This document shows, piece by piece, positions 1 to 14,115 of a stretch of 64,000 bases of DNA. The translations under genes were made by a program, and so were the position numbers. The first letter of the stretch is position 1. Every line of letters starts with the position of its first letter. The stretch lies in the NCBI GenBank assembly GCA_024529925.1, contig JAFEUB010001021.1:1-64000 (forward strand), written 5' to 3'. The stretch is from Ophthalmolycus amberensis (lineage: Eukaryota; Chordata; Actinopteri; Perciformes; Zoarcidae). Below the pieces are notes generated by a model. The model searched no databases and was not told the origin of the DNA. It worked only from the letters and a program-made list of their open reading frames with translations.

Positions 1-578
1 GGATTTAAACTCTCTGCTCTGTTAAAGGCAGCTATGCTACTCAATGCCAATGAGACATCTTTATTTTTTGGAACATTATTAGGAAACTGCACAATAAAAT
101 AGATTTTCCTCATACTGTAACACATGTCAGAAGGCTGCCAAGAAATATAACCTCACTCAAATGTTGGAGGTGGTGTCTAAATCGGATTAAAACAGCTGAA
201 AAAAAAAAACCCCATGGCAACAAATTAGGTAAACGAGGATGCAGCGGTACGCCATAGATAAAGGGCATTAGCTTCAAGCATTAAGACGGCACAGTGATAA
301 ACAGGAATCCACCATTGTTCCAGGGAATGGCGCTACGACAGGAGCAGCAGTGGGCAGTCCGAGCACGAATGGAATCCGGTGGATGCAGGCCAGCTCTGGG
401 GAGCATAAACTAGCATCGTGTTTTTAGCTACTCCTTTCTTCTGCCCTTGAAAATTTCCACTCCACATGTGTGTCAGAGTCAGCGGGATAAATGCTGCTGC
501 GGCGGTAAACTGATGCCGGAGCGCTTGGCCCAAATTCATGGTGAAGTTCGAGTTATGAGGTGCTGGTGGAGGGAGGGC

Positions 579-601
579 GGGGGGGGGGGGGGGGGGGGGG
601 G
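579..601 (+). repeat. poly-G tract (23 G)
   Basis: An uninterrupted run of 23 G follows a G-rich lead-in with GGGAGGGC, so the plus strand can form a G-quadruplex. Its exact length is likely to be unreliable in any assembly. Confidence 0.9.
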
Positions 602-1636
602 CGTAGCGCGGAGAAACCGGCCTGGGTTAGCACGCTGTTCAACTTCAGCTCCTGTTGACCTGATGTGTTGACACTGCCTAGGTAACAGTTTAAACAAACT
701 ATTTTTATTCCATGCTGGATGACTCCCGTGACAGAGGCGGGTTGGGACGTTCAAAAGGCTTCCAGATAGATTTCAAATGCAGCCGGGGCCAGAAGGTATG
801 CACTGTGAATGGACTGTATACACAAGCAGCTTAAACAAGTACGGTGGAAGTATTTAGGGCACCGTGGTATACAAGCACCGGCCTACAGGTTTTACCCACA
901 AGCTTTACTTTGTATAACACAGGCAAACTGCATCTGGTAAGAAAGGTTATTATGCGTGGCATATCTTATTATAAGGCTTAAACCTGCTTGTTAATTTTTG
1001 TTAATGCAGTCATGCTTTACAGTTCTTTGTCTGTTTCCTGAAACAAATCCAAGTATCTAATTTGTCTATCGTGTTGCACATGTTATTCAGTGAGTTTTAT
1101 CCGCTTAATTGTGATAGACTGCACCATACTAAAGGGTCATTTTGCAACATATCTAAGACTTTCTTTTATGTGCCTGGGAATGGTGAATTAAGATCATTTG
1201 AGTTATGGTCGAATTCTATTTTACACCGAAATTGTGAGTTTAATGAAATCGTAGTACGTGCTGTTCATTCTGTATGTATACAATACACGAGATGAACAGA
1301 AATGTTAGTCACTTTGCACATCTAAGCCTTAATATATGTGTGTGTTTGTGTGTGTGTTAATAATGTGTCTGCACTGACGTCTTGAGCTCTAATTTGTATC
1401 CGCACTGCTTAGAATTAATGCACATATGCTATGCGTGCATCTGGGAGAAAATGTCGTTCTCTATCTTTGCACGCTATAGTATATGTATGACTGTGTTTCC
1501 CTTTTGTGCATTATGTGTGTGTGTGTGTGCGGCCTCTCTGAGCCAGCAAGGGACTCTGAGTGATGGAGGAGAAGGGGAAGAGGAGCAGGAGGCAAGCAGA
1601 GCAGTGAGATCACGTCATGGTGGAAACATTTGGCAA

Positions 1637-1806
<170 letters not shown>

Positions 1807-3249
1807 CTGTTGTTGTTCTTCGGTTTTGAGGGAAAGAAGGAGAAAATGACATCAAGCTCATCATGTGAGGCCAATGAGACAGACGAGGGAGGGGGTGAGA
1901 ACACTGGCAGAAACAAAACATTGTTACATACAACTCAACTCGGTACAGGCCTCCTCTGGGCCCTGTTACCATATTATGTGTGTGTGTGAGTCTGTCCACA
2001 CGCGCATGCATTTGCACGCTTCAAAGTGTGTGTGTGTGCGAGTTAAGCATTTGCACAATCCCTCTTCAAGGTGTGAGCCTAAAAAAGGAGATCATTAAAT
2101 ACCTGCAGAGTGACTGCAGAAAACAGAGCGCCGCCGCTTGGCTCCAAGGCTTCTCCAAGTCTGTAACACAGTTTTCGAGCAGGGAGGTGATGTCATAGAT
2201 TATTCTGCAGGGCCCTTTCCTTTGACCTTTGTGCTCCCTTGGTGCTGCTTGGGGTGGGGCTGGCGTGTGTGTATGTCCTTGTGTGTTTGTGTATCTACAG
2301 GCCGGGGTGAGAGCACCGAGGCCACTGGCGCCAGATGTGACGACCGCAGGAGTCTGGAACTAAAAATAGAGCTCTGTTCTCAGCACCGTGAAACAGAAGA
2401 GAGGAGAGAGGGAGGAGGAGGAGGAGGAGTGGAAAAGAGAGGAAGAAACAGGGGGGGAAGGTAAAGGAGGGATGGAGAGGTAGGCGAGGTCATTGAGAAT
2501 AATGTGTCAGATCTCCCCGGGGAAGGTGAGCTCACCTCCTAATGGCACCACTGGCAACTTCTCAATGAAATCATTGATCTGCTGAAGCTCCCCACGGCGT
2601 AATGGAGAGGGGAAGATGGAGGGGGAGGGAAGGGGCAAGGAGGTGCAGAGAGGGCAGGTTAGAAGGTCACGAAGGGGGATGACGGAGAAGGTGGAGAGAG
2701 GAAAGCCGAAGGATGGCGGCATGAAGAACGTGGCCCTCGGGCAAAACAAAGCCACAATTGATGTGCAACCTCACCGACCTGCACTGCAGCCAATCACAAC
2801 ACAGCCAGAGGCACAGAGCGGTAAATAACTGCCACTGATTGATCACGTCACCCCGATCTCAATCACACAGGTATCCACGGCAATTTATGTTCCCGACTTG
2901 AGACGGCCCTGTTTGCAGCGACTACAGAGAATGCACTTCCTGTGAAAACATTCACGCATTCTGCAGCTTCTAATCACAGATAAATGTGTGATCCCTGTCT
3001 GTCGGGAGCACACACCCGCACAGACTTGCTTCTCTGGAACTCTGCAGGTGTGCATGCACGCGTGTGTGTGTGTTCCGGGTTCAGAGGATGTGGAAACCTC
3101 CTGCTGGACTCCAGAAGGAGAAGAAGAGGAAACCTTAAAGACTTTCAGCTCTGAGGAGGCTGACAAACACGGGTCAGCACGACAGCCTCCCCGACCACAC
3201 ACACTCTGACAACTCATGCACACACATGAATGTAACTAATTGACACTTG

Positions 3250-3304
3250 CACACACACACACACACAGACACCCCCCCCCCCCCCCACACACACACACAC
3301 ACAC
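3250..3304 (+). repeat. compound (CA)n-C15-(CA)n repeat
   Basis: Two CA arrays flank a run of 15 C at 3272-3286. A second compound CA/CG/TA array follows at 3586-3668. Confidence 0.95.
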
Positions 3305-3585
3305 ATTCAGGGTGAAATGAGGAGTATTACCTCATCTCCTCAATGCCACTCCTCCGTCTGTTTTGTGTTTTTCTTTTTCGCACACTTGCACTCTCAAACA
3401 TTGCCTCATGCGCGTGCACGCACTACTTCATATGCACATATTCATGCAGAAATGCGCACAGACACACACACACACACTGACACAAACAGACCTCCTTATG
3501 TAGCTCATTGGAATGTCTCTGTGAACGGTTGCATTGTGAGATTCGGCCTCCCACGATGACCTCACTTCTTCAGCTTCTCTCTGAT

Positions 3586-3668
3586 GCACACGCGCACACA
3601 CACGCGCACACACACGCGCACACACACACACACACACACACATATACATACATACATACACACACACA
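3586..3668 (+). repeat. (CA)n with CG and TA interruptions
   Basis: A CA array with periodic CGCG steps and a CATA block. It is mostly alternating purine-pyrimidine. Confidence 0.9.
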
Positions 3669-4592
3669 GGGACCGCCCAGTTGTATAACAGCACAGAAGA
3701 ATGATACATAACTGAGTTGACCTTTGTACCTCAGTCGGTGCAGTCACACCCTAACCTGATCTCATCAGAGCCCCGGGGCCCACAGCAGCTCCCGTGTGTT
3801 CTTAGTGTGTGCGAGCCAAAGACAGCGCTAGCGGAGGAAAATGAGAGAGAGGCACCTTTCATCTCCTAATACCTCCCATCAGTATGTCATCGCCATGTCT
3901 TGTCCTGTGTGCTTTCGCATTGAGCTGGCAGGCTGACAGAGTGAGAGTCAGCATGCTAACCCATAAAAACAAATAAACTACTTCCCAGCTATAAACGTAC
4001 TAATACTGCAGTACGTATGGTCTCACCACCGTTAATAGATTTCTTCTCCGGTTGTGAGCATCTAGGGGAAAATGTACCAGCGTACACTCAGCAATTAAAT
4101 GAATGACTTAATTGTGTCACTTTTCAGTGGGAAAGCCCAAACGTTAAAAAGTTAGACTTAGTTTGTACGTAGTATGGAATGTGACCGGGCTCACATGTCA
4201 CCAAGCCTGTTTAGCTGTCGGGTCCACATACCGACCTGGTGAGCAGCTAGTTCTGCAACTAACAATCGTTTTCATTATCAGTGAATCTGTAGATATATTT
4301 GAAATTAATTCATTTGTCATGTAGTCAATAAGTATGAGAAAATAGACAGAGGATAGCAGGACATTTTCTCATTTGGGAGTTTGGAACCAGACATTTTTTA
4401 AATATTTTTTTCTAATAAATACCCTCAACAGTTAATTCCTTATAAAAATTGTTCTGTTGAATAACTCATAGTTTTAGTACTCATCATCAAGGATAATCGG
4501 AGACTGTAGGTTAAGTACACGCTGCCCTCCATGAGAATCTAGACACGTCTGGCACGTGCCGTCATCCCTCCTCTCTATCTCATTTCCTCTAT

Positions 4593-4624
<32 letters not shown>

Positions 4625-5648
4625 GACCCAGTCGTGTAATCCGGCAAAAAACACTGGCAGATGGTGCTAGGGAAGATTAGGAGCAGCGTTGCACATCTGC
4701 AAACTCCACACACACACACACATTAGATGGATAAAATACACACCTGCACCTACACTTTCATTTCCTGCTTCATGACCGACAGTAACTCTATTTCCTGTCA
4801 GATCCTTCACCAATTTTTGTTTTAAAATTCTATTTTCCAGTTTTTCCAGTGTTTCAACAAAATAAGAATAAAACGCTTCTTTCATCTGCAGAACATAAGT
4901 GCGTTTTACACACTTTTTCCTCAAACTCTTTTATTATTATTCTCTTTATTCTGTCTGAGACTGGAACATGAGGTTTTGATGGCAGCATCAAAACATTTCC
5001 TCCTGGCAGGCTTACATCAGAGCCGATGTGACGCATGACTCAGCTACGCAGTCGGCACCGGCTAACACACCACCTATAGCTACACGCTAGCAGGCAGTGT
5101 TGTCTCTGGTTTTGGCTGTGTGCTGCAGATTGGTGGGAAACATGCAAACTTTAGACCCGCTGGGGAGGCAGCTGGCTCCGACCAAGCGACGTTCTCCTCC
5201 TCCACACATACACACACACGCACACGCACACAACTCTGAAAAAGGCAAGACACATCAGCCTGAGCTCCAACTGGGTGAGATCATTACTGTGGTAAAAATA
5301 CTGCTGTCCTCAGAGAGACATGTTTCTCACAAACACTTTCACACAGTCAAGGAAGTAATAACGCACAAATACACGCGTACACATGCACACACATATCCAG
5401 ATGCATGCACATACATAATCATCTTCCAACTGCCACCACAACATCCTGCCTGAATATATATTTCAAACAAAACACAGGGTGAGAGTCACTGGCTGCCCAG
5501 ATATACTCCTGTTGGGACATGGCTTGCTCCATGACATCATCCACATGTAGGAAGTGGTGTGCTCTCTGAGCCGGAGCTATTGATTAGATAGTGAATGGAG
5601 AGAAACCGAAGAGGAGTCACCGATTGTTTTTTAGATCAATGTGTTCCC

Positions 5649-5789
<141 letters not shown>

Positions 5790-6189
5790 CCATCTTTCCT
5801 GCAATGACGTCCCCTTATTTATGGACAGTTCAAGTCATTCACATTTAGCTTCAAAATGTGAAAAAACACAAATCTACTGAGAGATGTGTGTTTCTGCAAG
5901 ACTGTGCCCTAATCTCCTTTTGGCAAGCTTCTGCATAAGTAACAGTTAAGGCCTCTGGTAGGGAGCTCAGTGATTCATCTTTTATTCACCCTGTCCATCC
6001 CATTTATGGATTCTTTTCTTCTCATCTCTCCATCTGACCCTCATTCCTATCGCTTCCCACTCGCAGTACCCCTCACTTGATTTGCAGCAAAAGCGTATGC
6101 ATGGTGAGCACTGTACGTGTGCCTGTGTGGTCTGCGTACGTGAGGCTGAAAATAAGTCCCGTCAGATATGAAGTCATCGCAGGAATTAA

Positions 6190-6217
6190 GGGGGGGGGGG
6201 GGGGGAAAGAGAGAGAG

Positions 6218-6283
<66 letters not shown>

Positions 6284-6289
6284 CGAGAG

Positions 6290-6363
<74 letters not shown>

Positions 6364-6402
6364 CGAGAGCGAGAGCGAGAGAGAGAGAGAGAGAGAGAGA
6401 GA
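6190..6402 (+). repeat. G16 followed by ~195-bp (GA)n array with GC interruptions
   Basis: Sixteen G (6190-6205) run into a GA array broken by GAGC units in two zones, giving a higher-order GAGAGC pattern near 6356-6380. It is a long polypurine tract, so triplex (H-DNA) formation is possible. Confidence 0.95.
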
Positions 6403-8345
6403 ATGATTACTGTTTTTACCTTGAATCTTTAAGAGAGTGAGAGGGGGAGTAAAGACAATCAAAGCCAAGAATGAGGGGAAAGAGAAAAAGGGAAGGAGGG
6501 AAAAAAAGAAGGGCCTCAGCTAATAATAACATTTATTGTGTAGCCATCAGGTTTTAGGCTGTACAAGTCGTGAAACAAGCCTGTAAAAATGTCCTGGAGC
6601 CCGTGGGGACGTCCTCAAATTACTTGTTTTGTCTGAGCAGTAGCACGTTCTCAGCTTTGAGCCGCTGCAACCGGGGATTGTTTGATATTTATGCTTGATA
6701 AATGACTGGTCATTAATTTAATTGTAGCAAACACACTTATGATCGATTGCTTCAGCAGTTGATTGCTAAAAATAGAGTAGAAAGTAGAAAGAAAAACTGA
6801 CACCCTTTTAGACCACAGACTCTTATCTTTTGATGATTGTTAAACAAAGAACTGATGGTTTAAATAGTTCCCACATATATTTTCCAATAAGCATCATGTC
6901 TCGTTAATTAAAATTATTTAATAAGCATTGTTCAAAAGCCTTATTCCCCGGCCACCATGTCCCCTTCTTGTCTCTCACGACATCTCTCTCATGATAACTC
7001 TGCAGCTTCCTTTGACACACAAACACATCCTGCAGCACTCATCCGCATGTTATCATGCACAACGTGCAGACATGCAAGCGTGCATACGTGGACACGCAAC
7101 GCCCCCCTTCTACCTACACGCATAAACACACAAACATCAAGTATGCACGGACGGAGGCTGCATAGCTCCACTGACCCCAATAATACAACCACCCGAACAA
7201 CAGCCGACGCCATTGGCTGAGTCCTTCTGGGGAATATTCTCTGCCACTGTTGTCGTGGAAACAGCAGAAAAGCGGGGACAGAAACGGAAGAAGTGCGATT
7301 CCTTCTTTTTCCTGATGAAACGCAGCGACAGTAAGCCGAGGAGACTGATAAAGAGGAAGAGGAGGGAATCGCTGACAGGGGGTCTTTCATTAAGACGGGT
7401 ATGACGTCTAATCAGAAAAGCTGAGGAGGAAAGTCCTGGCTTTCGGGAGAGTATGTGTGATATTGAACATGCATTGTGGGTGTGCCCAGCCTAAGCATGT
7501 GCTCAGTACATCTCTGTGACTAATTGTGGAGCCCGGGTGCTTTGAGGCAATCCTCAAAATCTATGAATGACTCATGAAGAAGCGCTAATCTCCCAGCGGA
7601 GGGGAGAGAACTGAGAAGAGGAGAAGAATGGGGATGTGGGAATGCAGAGATTTGCCCAAGCAGCGTGCTTCTGCCGTCTCATTTCCAATCCTGACTGAGG
7701 CAGATTACGCTCCCCATTCTGACACATTGGAGACGGACTCAGAAGCCTCCGCTGGTCGGTGTGTGCGTACTGTCACCGCAATCGAGATGTTATCAACTCA
7801 ACTAGGCTATTAACGGTCGTGCTGGGGCTCAATTATAAGTCTTAGTGTGCTTAGTGGACACTATGACAGGATATATATGTGGTAAATAAGACCAGAGGAT
7901 TGAAATTAAGCTGCAGCTTTACTTCAGTGGTGCTGGGGAAGAGAACGACTCCGGGGGAAGCTGAAACATCAAAGAGTCATCAGAGAGGCTTTGTAGCCGG
8001 GCTTTGATACTTCCTCCTCTCGCTCCTGTCTTCACACATACCTGTGAACCTGTGAACCCGTGATTACTGCCGGTTAATTAATGAGGAACAACTCGAATGA
8101 TGTGAGGAGACGAACGCTTGTCGGGCTCATCGGTGACATCTGCTGACCAAACCGTGGAACTACAATCAAATCAGTCAAGCGGGGTGAGGTGAGGCACACT
8201 TGCCCGCTGTGCAATAAGAAGTGGGTAATTAAAAGAGACATGTCCATTCTGGATGAAGGGACTCATCTTTTGTTTACATAGGGGAAAAATAAAGAAAAAG
8301 AAACACTGCCTTCATCGCACTCATGCTCGTCACACCGTCACGTAC

Positions 8346-8484
8346 CAGTGAGCAGGGAGACTTTGTGGAAGGTGCCCTCCAACTTCCCCATGAGAATGTG
8401 CACAAAGCCGTCTTTGGACAGATGCCCCGCCTCTTTGGAACTCTGGTCATAAACCACCACTTCCTGCTTCCTGCCCAGCTCCAC
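8346..8484 (-). CDS. dusp8: dusp8 second coding exon (end of rhodanese/CH2 domain)
   Basis: DUSP8 is a dual-specificity MAP-kinase phosphatase (JNK/p38 class). This 139-bp exon is bounded on the minus strand by an acceptor ending TTGTGCAG and a donor GTACGT. It reads in phase from the upstream exon (junction K|V, phase 0) and encodes residues 80-125 plus the first base of a glycine codon. The VVVYDQSS and HILMGKLEGTF stretches are characteristic of the N-terminal rhodanese-like (Cdc25-homology) domain of DUSP8/DUSP16, which contributes to MAPK docking. The phase-1 end fits the family's following Gly-Gly-Phe codons in the next exon, which is outside the window. Which teleost paralogue this is cannot be decided here. 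Confidence 0.9.
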
Positions 8485-8652
8485 CTGCACAACAGATAAA
8501 CAACAAGGAAGAGAGGACAGTTATTTTCCAGTGCCACTGTGAAAAGTACAACAAGCATCCATTGCCAACAAGGAAGAAAGAGTTGGTTAATATGACCAGA
8601 ATTAGAATAATCTAATACTGGAAGAGTGTAACTGAGAATGCATTGCATGTGG

Positions 8653-8786
8653 CGCACACACACACACGCACACACACACACACACACAGAGACACACACA
8701 CGCACACACACACACACACACACAGAGACACACACACACGCACACACACACGCAGAGACACACACACACGCACACACACACGCACA
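8653..8786 (+). repeat. (CA)n with GAGA and CG interruptions
   Basis: An imperfect CA array with a repeating higher-order unit in which GAGA and CGCA interruptions recur. Confidence 0.92.
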
Positions 8787-9313
8787 ATACATTTTATCAG
8801 ACCAGCTGATCCTTAAAAGGAAAATGAAGCGTATTCCCTCTCGGCTGAGCAAAGTCTTTTCTATCAAACTTGTGACAAAAGAAATGCAAATGAGCTGCTG
8901 CAGGGTTGTCTGACCCTGAGGTAGTTTCCCCAAAAACTTGAGAACTCTGCTTATCTGATACCCACCAGGAAGCAGCAACAAGGCAAACAAAAGGAACTCT
9001 AAACACTAAACACTGGCTTCATGGATGCCAGTGACTGCACCAGTAAGCAGGATGAACTACAGGTGATGCTGGAGTAAGTTATGAAGATAAAGCACAGGTT
9101 TATGAAAAATGCATTAGGGCGGAGTTTGCACTGTGAAACTGCGGCGGTAATATTTACTGAGCAGATACTGCGGAGAGGGTTGTCTCATAATCTGAGGTAA
9201 AACTGATGAAATCCAAAAAGCTGACTACGTTGTGAAGGGTTTGGATCCATCAGTGTATCAGACAGTGAGCAAGATGAGGAAGTCTGAGCATGCGCCAGTG
9301 TGATAGAGTATGC

Positions 9314-9316
<3 letters not shown>

Positions 9317-9350
<34 letters not shown>
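9317..9350 (+). repeat. (TG)17 microsatellite
   Basis: A pure TG array of about 34 bp in a dusp8 intron. Confidence 0.95.
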
Positions 9351-9351
<1 letters not shown>

Positions 9352-12281
9352 TAGTGTGCCTGCGCACACACCAGCCAGGCTGTGTTGTTCCCCATGTTGT
9401 CAGGCAGGCTTTGGTCACGTGACCATCACTGCAGCTATGAATCACTGCATCATTGAGCCGCCACTGGACAGGAGAGGAGAGAGGAGAGAGGGAGGAGGGC
9501 GAGCGAGCTGAAGAGAGGGATAAAGAGGGTGGGGATAGTAGAGTAGTGGGGCAGGGAGAGATGGAGATGAGAAAGATGCTAGAGGAAAAGGAAGAGCAAG
9601 AGAGGGAAGACGAGGAAACTCAAAAACGTAACGCAGGGCGCACCACCCTCATCTAAAAACGTGAACGTTGAACAGCCGCTCTAGCTTCAAGGCGAAACCG
9701 CACTTTCTCTCAGCGTGGCCACCAGCCCTTCATCGCCCTGTGTGTATGCTGAAAGGCCCGCTGGTGATGAGAGCTCATGTACACACAGCTATACAGTGTG
9801 CATAGAGTGACTGATTATGTTTCTGCTTACAGAGCAGCTGTGGCCCAGCGCCTGGGCAGACAGCCATGCAGGTGAGTTAGACAGGACAAGGTCAGCCTCT
9901 GAAGTCCGGTTACAAGTAAAAGAGCGGCTAAGCTCTGCCCGCCTGCATCCAGACACAAAGGCAATGGAAAGCTGAGGCAGAAAGCCTGACCCGTAGCATC
10001 GATCGTGAGGGACTTCAAACAACTTAAAATAATTCGATGACACCTCTACGATGCATAAAGAGGTTACCACGGATGACTTCAGAGTTTTATCTGTTCTCCG
10101 CTGCTTGTCGAGGGGTTTAAAGCACAGACCTTTAAATACAATGCTCCTGGTTTGAGTGTGGTTAAAAGACTTCATTACACATATCACACGTCGATCCCCT
10201 CATTTCCTGTCATTTCTCTACCGTCGATTGTACAATAAAGTTATATAATAGCCCCTCAAACACTTAACACAGATGCCATGTGATAGCATCGAGCCCTTTA
10301 CAGGCGCTCATAGAAAACTGTACAGCCTTTCATTTGTCAGTGAAAGACATCAATGCAGTGCTACACATTAAAAATACAGTGTTCACCCTATTTTTAGTCT
10401 TTACCTGCTCAAAGCACTCATTTCTTTGTTATGTTTCCTTCTCACATGTTCATCGTCATGCCTCTCTTCCTTTGTTTAAAATCCCCTACACCCTCCATCT
10501 TTACTAACCCTGTGTAATCTTGGCTAATGATCCTAATGGGATCCCATCTAATTTGGGAGCCTGATCTCGACGCCTGGGGATTGCAGGCCTTTTACTATAC
10601 ACACGTGCACAAATACACACAGCAGACACAAAGCAAAACGTTTCACCTCTCGGGCAAAGACAAACCGTGAGCGCTTGACGATTTCACATGTATGTCAGTT
10701 AAAACATTCTATGAGGTTGTTGGGGTTTATAATGATGTTATATTACCAGAAACTAAAGGAGGAATATTCAAATTCAACTGGACAGGACGGAGTTAACAGA
10801 CTGATTTTATCTGAATTAAAAATATCCACACTATTCATTCACTGCTTCAGCTAAGAGGATACAATTACACCTCCACTCATCTGAACCCTGTGAGTTAGGA
10901 AACAGCTACCTCAATATTTAATAGAAGTGTGTGAGTGATAGTAAATAATAGTGTGGCATCAGCTGCTTTGTGCTTATGAAGACGGGGTGAAGCTACACCT
11001 CCAGCTCAGTGTGTAATAGAGTTTGCTGCAGTGTTAGAGGTCAATGACCCGAGGCCGGCTGTCAGACTGCAGCAGCAGCACAGAACTCTCATCCCTCTGC
11101 AGTGCTACGGCATCGCTACTACTACTGTGCTGCTCTGACGCATGCACACTGCAGGTAAACAAGGAATGCCACTGGCAGAGAGAAGGCATGGCGACAGAGT
11201 GGAGGGAAAGGAAGGCCAAGGAGGTGATCAGAGGCAGGAGGACGATCAAATATAAAGAGAGGAATAAAGAGGGGAGGAGGGTGCATAGAGGATCGGAAGG
11301 TGGCACTGGCAGAACAATTGCTATGGTCCTTTAGCACCCAAGCTTTCTCTTAAGGGTCGCAAGGCTGGCGTCACAAGAGGGCAGAAACAAAGATTGGTCA
11401 TATCGGGGGGAGAGGATATTTTTATTATCCTGTCATTTGCAGACGGAAACAGCAAAAAATAAAGAGGGAGATTGCAGGGGAAGCAAGAGACAGAGCTGAA
11501 GAAATGTGTACTCTTGTGTTGGAGAAAGAGAAAATGTGGGTGTAAAAGAGAAAAGAATGAAGGTGTTGGGCAAGAGACAGAAGTCTCTGCATGTTTCTTA
11601 CTGACCCTGTGTTATAAAATATAGAAGGAGTGGGAGAAAAACAAGATCTGACAGAAGGCTGCGAGTCAAGGCTTGGCCTTACTGTCAACGCTCCTCTATA
11701 AAAAGTCTGCACACACACACAACATGAAACAAAGATGACAGGGGGCAACAACAGATATCAGTGGAATTGCGGAAACACAGCCCCGGCGTACGGTAAGTGA
11801 TTGTGTAAGAAAGTGAAACACGGTTTCCCCCGACCTCAGCAGTGCTCCTGACCAGTGACCAGGTCAGTGCTGAGCGGGACAGTACGTGTGTTTGTGTGTG
11901 AACTGGCCGGCTGTGACACAACATCAGCACAAACAGTCTAAAAATGGCCCCACATTCCTGAAGCGCAGTCCGGGTCCTCTCAATGCGTCCTCTCTGGGAT
12001 GTCCCATAGAAAACAAGTCGACTGCAGTATGAACTGGCTTCAGCCAATTGAGGGCACAAGATGGCACTGTGTGCAAGAGTCAGCCCTTAAGTTGATTCAC
12101 CAAATGCAGAAAAAACACAGTTCAAATCACTCTTTCATTCGCTAACTCATAATGGATTTGTATGCATATTTTTAATAGGGTTATTATGTCAATGTGGCCA
12201 CAGACCGGCTAAATGGTTGGACACTCCCTAAAGTTCATTACATGCTGATAGAGGAGCTGCTGCAACAGGCAGTGTCGTCAT

Positions 12282-12408
<127 letters not shown>

Positions 12409-14049
12409 GTGTCGCAGCGTTCCTCTACTTCTATCCTTGCGAGGACCAAATACAAAGTAGTCACAGGTTTAGGTAACAGGTTTGTGTTTAGAGTCGGCAT
12501 TATAGTTGACGAGTTTAAAGGTTAGGGACATCATTTAGTTCGTGGAAAGATCTGAAAATGATCGCTGTGTGTGTGTGTGTGTGTTTCAGACAGGGATGTG
12601 AAGGTGTGGCACAGTGTTGAAAGTCCCCGATGCCCATGTGCAGTGAGAGGTCATCGTCACTGATCGTTTCAGAGATGTGGTCACCTGATCTGGTTACACA
12701 CTCACACCGCTAAATGTCAGAGGACCTTTAAGACATGAACATACAGACGCACACCAGACTTACACATTCAGATGGTGCCTGCAGACATTTACATAGAAGT
12801 GTCCAATTTCCCCGTCGGACTCAGACTAAATTGGCGTCTTCCAAGAAGCACATGCATGCTGTGGATCCGGTTTTACCGCGCCGTCCTCCTGGCTTTGCAT
12901 ACAATGAAAGACACATTTCATATCTGCAGATCATGAATGAATCATTCCCTCCATTTTCCATTTACCCCCATGGCCTAACAAATCTATTTTAACATAAATG
13001 TCACTCCTTCTTTGTGGTGCAGTGGGGTGGTGTCTGAAACTACATACAGTATGTAAGTGTGTGTGTGTCTATGTCAAACAGTAGGATCTTTAAAGCAAAC
13101 AATGATTCATGCCATGACCTCATCAAAGTAAACACATGACATATCCTGCTCTGTAGAAAAAACACTGCCGGGTTCTTTGTTTGAACTTGGCAAAGAGTAA
13201 AAATGTGAATGAAACGTACAAAAAAAAGAGAAAATCCCTGAGTTTGCCCTCTGGGTACTCGGGAAAACAATCCACGCGGTGAGTCACCGACTAAGTTCTC
13301 GGTTCTGCTGCGGCTGTCGAGACAGAGCACACGTGAAACTTTCATGTTCTTTCCTTTATTTTGAAATGTTTTGTGGTAACTGGAGATGTCTGTGTCCGGA
13401 ACAATACTATTACGAAAACTGTACGGGGTTTCCCAAAGTTCTTACCAGTGTCTTTGCCCGACAGTCTGCCACCACTTTTCTTTTTTTTCCCCACACAATC
13501 ACAGGAATACTCGCCCTTAAATCTTCAAACTCATCCTCGACTCACGGATCATGACAGCCTCAGCCTGCGTCATAAGTGGAATGGACGGGGATCTTCTTTG
13601 TTGCATAAACGCATTAGTTGATCACGTGCAGTCTCCCCCTGTGCTCGGCAGCAGGGGACTCCGCCAATCCTCCCAATTAAGAGCACAGACAAGATCACAG
13701 ATCCAGCAGCTGGATCTCTCCATCGCTACGACGTCATTATACCCAACAACAACAATTGGGCTACTGTTCGTTAACAGTTGCAGATATACGAGAGTGGAAT
13801 TACAGGTGTGAGACTTTACTGTTATCTTTAAGCTTATACAGTAAAACAACAGTTTATTGTTTAAAGTGCCGCACATCACAACTTCCCTCATTTTTCAAAA
13901 TGATCATTTGCTTTTCAAATTGTTGTTGATTAATTTGCTGTCGATCTGCTTATTGATTCATCCACTAATTGGTTTAAAGCTACATCAGTGTCATTGATTC
14001 ACCACCCTTGGTTATTTTTTTAAATCAATGATCAGTCCCTAACTGGCTG

Positions 14050-14115
14050 ATAAGGATGCACCGACCCAATTCCCCCCCCCCCCCCCCCGTGCTGATTCTA
14101 GTATCGGCCAGTACA
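14050..14115 (+). mobile_element. MITE-like fragment with GGATGCACCGA and TATCGGCC ends
   Basis: The motif GGATGCACCGACCC and a following TATCGGCCAGTAC resemble the ends of a short repeat widespread in fish genomes. C17 (14072-14088) is embedded between them. Related motifs occur near 53950-54135 and 58490-58600. Recognised by motif memory only. Confidence 0.45.

Noticed and set aside
2507..2755. Minus-strand frame ending QINDFIEKLPVVPLGG as a possible exon
   Set aside because: No homology recognised, the acceptor side is weak, and it is not a DUSP8 segment. Kept only as a note on the palindromic donor.
6073..6468. Ser-Leu / Arg-Glu frames over GA and CT arrays (also 41270-41530 and 46570-46810)
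   Set aside because: Simple-repeat translations, not proteins; an RS-domain reading has no support from flanking sequence.
8274..8990. 238-codon minus-strand frame overlapping the dusp8 exon
   Set aside because: It runs through the dusp8 exon in the wrong frame and through a CA array. The true reading is the 46-codon exon in another frame.
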